In this document: piece by piece, positions 61,874 through 64,000 of the stretch
Layout of the letters: each line of letters starts with the position of its first letter
Position numbering within the stretch: the first letter of the stretch is position 1
Assembly (NCBI RefSeq): GCF_900129635.1
Contig: NZ_FSRB01000002.1
Coordinates: 2,198,727 to 2,262,726, forward strand
Reading direction: 5' to 3'
Length of the DNA: 64,000 nucleotides
From: Singulisphaera sp. GP187
GTDB taxonomy: Bacteria; Planctomycetota; Planctomycetia; Isosphaerales; Isosphaeraceae
Notes under the pieces: model-generated
The model's database searches: none
The model's input: the letters and a program-made list of their open reading frames with translations, nothing else
Told to the model about the DNA's origin: nothing
Made by a program: the position numbers and the translations under genes

Positions 61874-64000
61874 ATGGCGATCAGGCTGATGATTGGGTGG
61901 TCTGTCCTGGGGATGGCTCAAGTTGCCTCGGCCGCAGCGCCGGTGGACTATGGTCGTGAGATCAAGCCGATTCTGGCCGCGCGGTGTACGAGCTGTCATG
62001 GGGCGATCCGGCAGAAGGCGGGCTTACGTCTGGACACGGCGGAATTCCTCCGCCGCGGGGGCGATGGCGGGCCTGCGATTGAGCCGGGCAAGAGCGCCGA
62101 GAGCCTGATCCTCGAGCGGGTGGCCGAGGCGGCCGGCGCCGAGCGAATGCCGCCCGAGAGCGAGGGTGTGCCACTAACCGCCGTAGAGGTCGAGACACTC
62201 CGGGCCTGGATCGACCAGGGGGCCAACGCACCGCCGGAGCCGACCCCTGAGGATCCCCGCCGGCACTGGGCCTATCAGCCACCGGTTCGACTCGCGGTCC
62301 CGCGCCCCAACGACCCAGCCTGGGCGAACAACTCGATCGACGCCTTTCTCGCCGCCGGCTATCAATCCCGAGGCCTGAAGCCGAGTCCGCCGGTGGCCGG
62401 CGACCTTTGGCTCCGCCGCGTTTCGCTCGACCTGATCGGTCTGCCACCGACCCGTGCGGAACGGCAACGGTTTCTTGCCGACCGATCGGCCGACGCGGCG
62501 AGTGGCGTTGTCGACCGCCTTCTCGCCGACCCGCGCCATGGCGAGCGCTGGGGACGGCATTGGATGGATGTCTGGCGCTATAGTGACTGGTACGGACTCG
62601 GCGAGGAGATTCGCTACAGTCATCCTCATATCTGGCAATGGCGTGACTGGATCGTCGAGGCGCTGAACTCCGACAAGGGTTACAACCGGATGGTCGAGGA
62701 GATGCTCGCCGGCGACGAGCTCGCCCCCGACGACCCGGAGACAATCAGAGCGACCGGATTTCTGGTGCGGAACTGGAATATTTTCAATCGGAACGCCTGG
62801 CTCGATCACACCGTCGAGCACACCGCCCGCGCCTTCCTCGGCCTGACGATCCAGTGTGCCCGTTGCCACGACCACAAATTCGATCCGGTCTCCCAGGTCG
62901 ACTATTACCGCCTTCGTGCCTTCTTCGAGCCTCACCACGTCCGGGTCGACCGAGTCCCGGGTCAGCCCGATCGCACCAAGGCGGGCTTGCCGCGGGTCTT
63001 CGATGACTTTCTGGAAACGTCGACGTACTTGTTCATTCGCGGTGATGAGACCACTCCCGATAAGACCCGACCGCTCCAGCCGGCGACTCCCAACGTCCTG
63101 GGGGGTGAGATCAAGATTGTCCCCGTTTCCCTCTCCGACGTTGCCGCCAGTCCCGACAAACGCGCGTTTGTCGCTCGCGAAGCACTCGAGGCCGTTCAGC
63201 AAGCCGTCGCGCAGGCCGGTTCCGTCGTCGCTGATGCTCGGAAGCGGTTCGAGCAGGCGGACAAAGCCCTCGCCGCCGCGACCGAATCCAACAATCAGGC
63301 CGAAACTCAAGTCAATGCCACCGCCGACAAGCCTGCCGAGCTCACGGCGGCGTTAGCCGCGGCTGCTTTGGTTATCGAGACGGTTGTCCGTGCGGATCGG
63401 GCCGCTCGCGACGCCCAGGTCGACCTCGATCTTGCAACGTCGCGTCTGGCCTTGGCCGAGGCCAGGCAGACGGCCTTGAAGGCGGTCCTGAGCGCCGAGG
63501 AACTTGAAGATCAGGGGGCCAAGGCCGACGGCTCCGAGGCGTGGGCCGAGGCCGCTCGAGCGGCGGTGACGGCTCAACGTCGACTCGCCTGGATCGAATC
63601 CAAGACCAACCGCCTGATCGCTCAGAGAGACCTGAGCCGCGCGCGACGCACCCTCGATGGCTTCCTCAACACGATTGGCGTTGACCCGAAGGCTGATCCC
63701 AACCAAGCGGCGCGCTCCAAGGTCGCCGGAGAGCTCGTCGAGGCACGCGGTCGACTCTCCCGTGCGGAATCGCAATTCGCCCGCGCAGAGAAATCCATCG
63801 GTGCACCCGTCACGACGGAATACACCCCGCGTGCGCTCGAATTTCCACGCGCCAAGACCACCTTTCGCGACATCCCGAGCAACGCCCCCTACGCCAAGAC
63901 GAGTACGGGCCGCCGACTCGCGCTGGCGCGTTGGCTCGTCGACCGCCGCAATCCCCTGACGGCCCGCGTCGCGGTGAATCATGTCTGGGCCCGTCACTTT
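61874..64000 (+). CDS. Planctomycete cytochrome c / DUF1549 / DUF1553 protein, 3'-truncated
   Basis: The frame is open from ATG 61874 to the end of the window (709 codons), so the C-terminus is missing. Signal peptide LMIGWSVLGMAQVASAAAPV, then a PSCyt1 cytochrome domain with CTSCH at 38-42, the DUF1549 domain (RRHWAYQPPVRLAVPRPNDP, GRHWMDVWRYSDWYG) with a second heme motif CARCH at 328-332 (CARCHDHKFDPVSQVDYY). Residues ~430-650 are an Ala/Glu-rich coiled-coil insert (ARDAQVDLDLATSRLALAEA). DUF1553 begins at the edge (GRRLALARWLVDRRNPLTAR). These proteins are abundant in planctomycetes and usually pair with a DUF1501 sulfatase-like protein downstream; role in extracellular polymer breakdown is inferred. 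Confidence 0.9.
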   Translation, partial: MAIRLMIGWSVLGMAQVASAAAPVDYGREIKPILAARCTSCHGAIRQKAGLRLDTAEFLRRGGDGGPAIEPGKSAESLILERVAEAAGAERMPPESEGVPLTAVEVETLRAWIDQGANAPPEPTPEDPRRHWAYQPPVRLAVPRPNDPAWANNSIDAFLAAGYQSRGLKPSPPVAGDLWLRRVSLDLIGLPPTRAERQRFLADRSADAASGVVDRLLADPRHGERWGRHWMDVWRYSDWYGLGEEIRYSHPHIWQWRDWIVEALNSDKGYNRMVEEMLAGDELAPDDPETIRATGFLVRNWNIFNRNAWLDHTVEHTARAFLGLTIQCARCHDHKFDPVSQVDYYRLRAFFEPHHVRVDRVPGQPDRTKAGLPRVFDDFLETSTYLFIRGDETTPDKTRPLQPATPNVLGGEIKIVPVSLSDVAASPDKRAFVAREALEAVQQAVAQAGSVVADARKRFEQADKALAAATESNNQAETQVNATADKPAELTAALAAAALVIETVVRADRAARDAQVDLDLATSRLALAEARQTALKAVLSAEELEDQGAKADGSEAWAEAARAAVTAQRRLAWIESKTNRLIAQRDLSRARRTLDGFLNTIGVDPKADPNQAARSKVAGELVEARGRLSRAESQFARAEKSIGAPVTTEYTPRALEFPRAKTTFRDIPSNAPYAKTSTGRRLALARWLVDRRNPLTARVAVNHVWARHF

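Noticed and set aside
1..64000. tRNA, rRNA, riboswitch or phage genes
   Set aside because: None recognised by eye; a covariance-model search (Rfam, tRNAscan) would settle it.

Overview
The window looks like a chromosome segment of a GC-rich planctomycete, most likely of the Isosphaeraceae type. The evidence is lineage-typical gene content: a DUF1549/DUF1553 cytochrome protein (61874 to the window end), a PQQ-type dehydrogenase with a C-terminal heme/NPCBM-like module on the minus strand (53308-56013), a Rhodopirellula-type (ISAzo13) transposase (49020-50342), and two giant secreted proteins that carry an LEDRxL-like N-terminal motif instead of a classical signal peptide. Species cannot be named from the sequence alone.

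Region 1 (1-13909, all plus strand) is an exopolysaccharide (EPS) assembly cluster. It holds a hexapeptide acyltransferase (cut by the window start), an FkbH-like HAD protein with its own acyl carrier protein, four glycosyltransferases of the GT-B/GT4 type, a VOC metalloprotein, an asparagine-synthase-like amidotransferase, a Tat-exported protein of unknown family, a membrane GT2 and a methyltransferase. The amidotransferase and one GT4 resemble those found beside exosortase A (PEP-CTERM) loci. A 14-bp perfect hairpin (13967-13999) separates this cluster from a convergent giant PKD-repeat protein (14052-18737, minus). The C-terminal domain of that giant is the same family as the Tat protein in region 1.

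Region 2 (18738-27558) starts with 2.2 kb without a convincing gene but with a striking tandem operator-like palindrome cluster (18968-19011). Then come a 1,472-residue membrane-anchored TPR protein and a secreted protein ending in a PEP-CTERM sorting tag, closed by a strong terminator. The TPR plus PEP-CTERM pair ties this region functionally to the EPS clusters on either side.

Region 3 (27559-39213, plus) is a second, tightly packed EPS operon. A specialised NusG/RfaH-like factor comes first, followed by a polyprenyl-phosphate sugar-1-phosphate transferase, an ABC-2 permease (Wzm type), a WlbA/WlbB/WlbC-like trio for a 3-acetamido sugar, an epimerase, a second DegT aminotransferase, a NeuD/PglD-type acyltransferase, a GT2, the ABC ATPase (Wzt type) and another GT2. 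Four start/stop overlaps of 4 bp show translational coupling. Export therefore appears to be ABC-transporter dependent. A 2,251-residue secreted protein (39675-46430) follows; it has an N,N-dimethylformamidase-like N-terminal domain and recently homogenised internal repeats.

Region 4 (46431-51182) is gene-poor and repeat-rich. It contains one small hypothetical gene, REP-like palindromic elements (one also present at 26.6 kb), an ISAzo13-family transposase whose first catalytic Asp is replaced by Glu, a long inverted repeat and a terminator. Region 5 (51183-64000) carries housekeeping or catabolic genes: an APC-type permease, the PQQ dehydrogenase/cytochrome, a neutral-ceramidase-like hydrolase, a two-hydrolase fusion (CocE/X-Pro peptidase plus prolyl-oligopeptidase-like) and the truncated DUF1549/DUF1553 protein. 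No rRNA, tRNA or CRISPR array was recognised.
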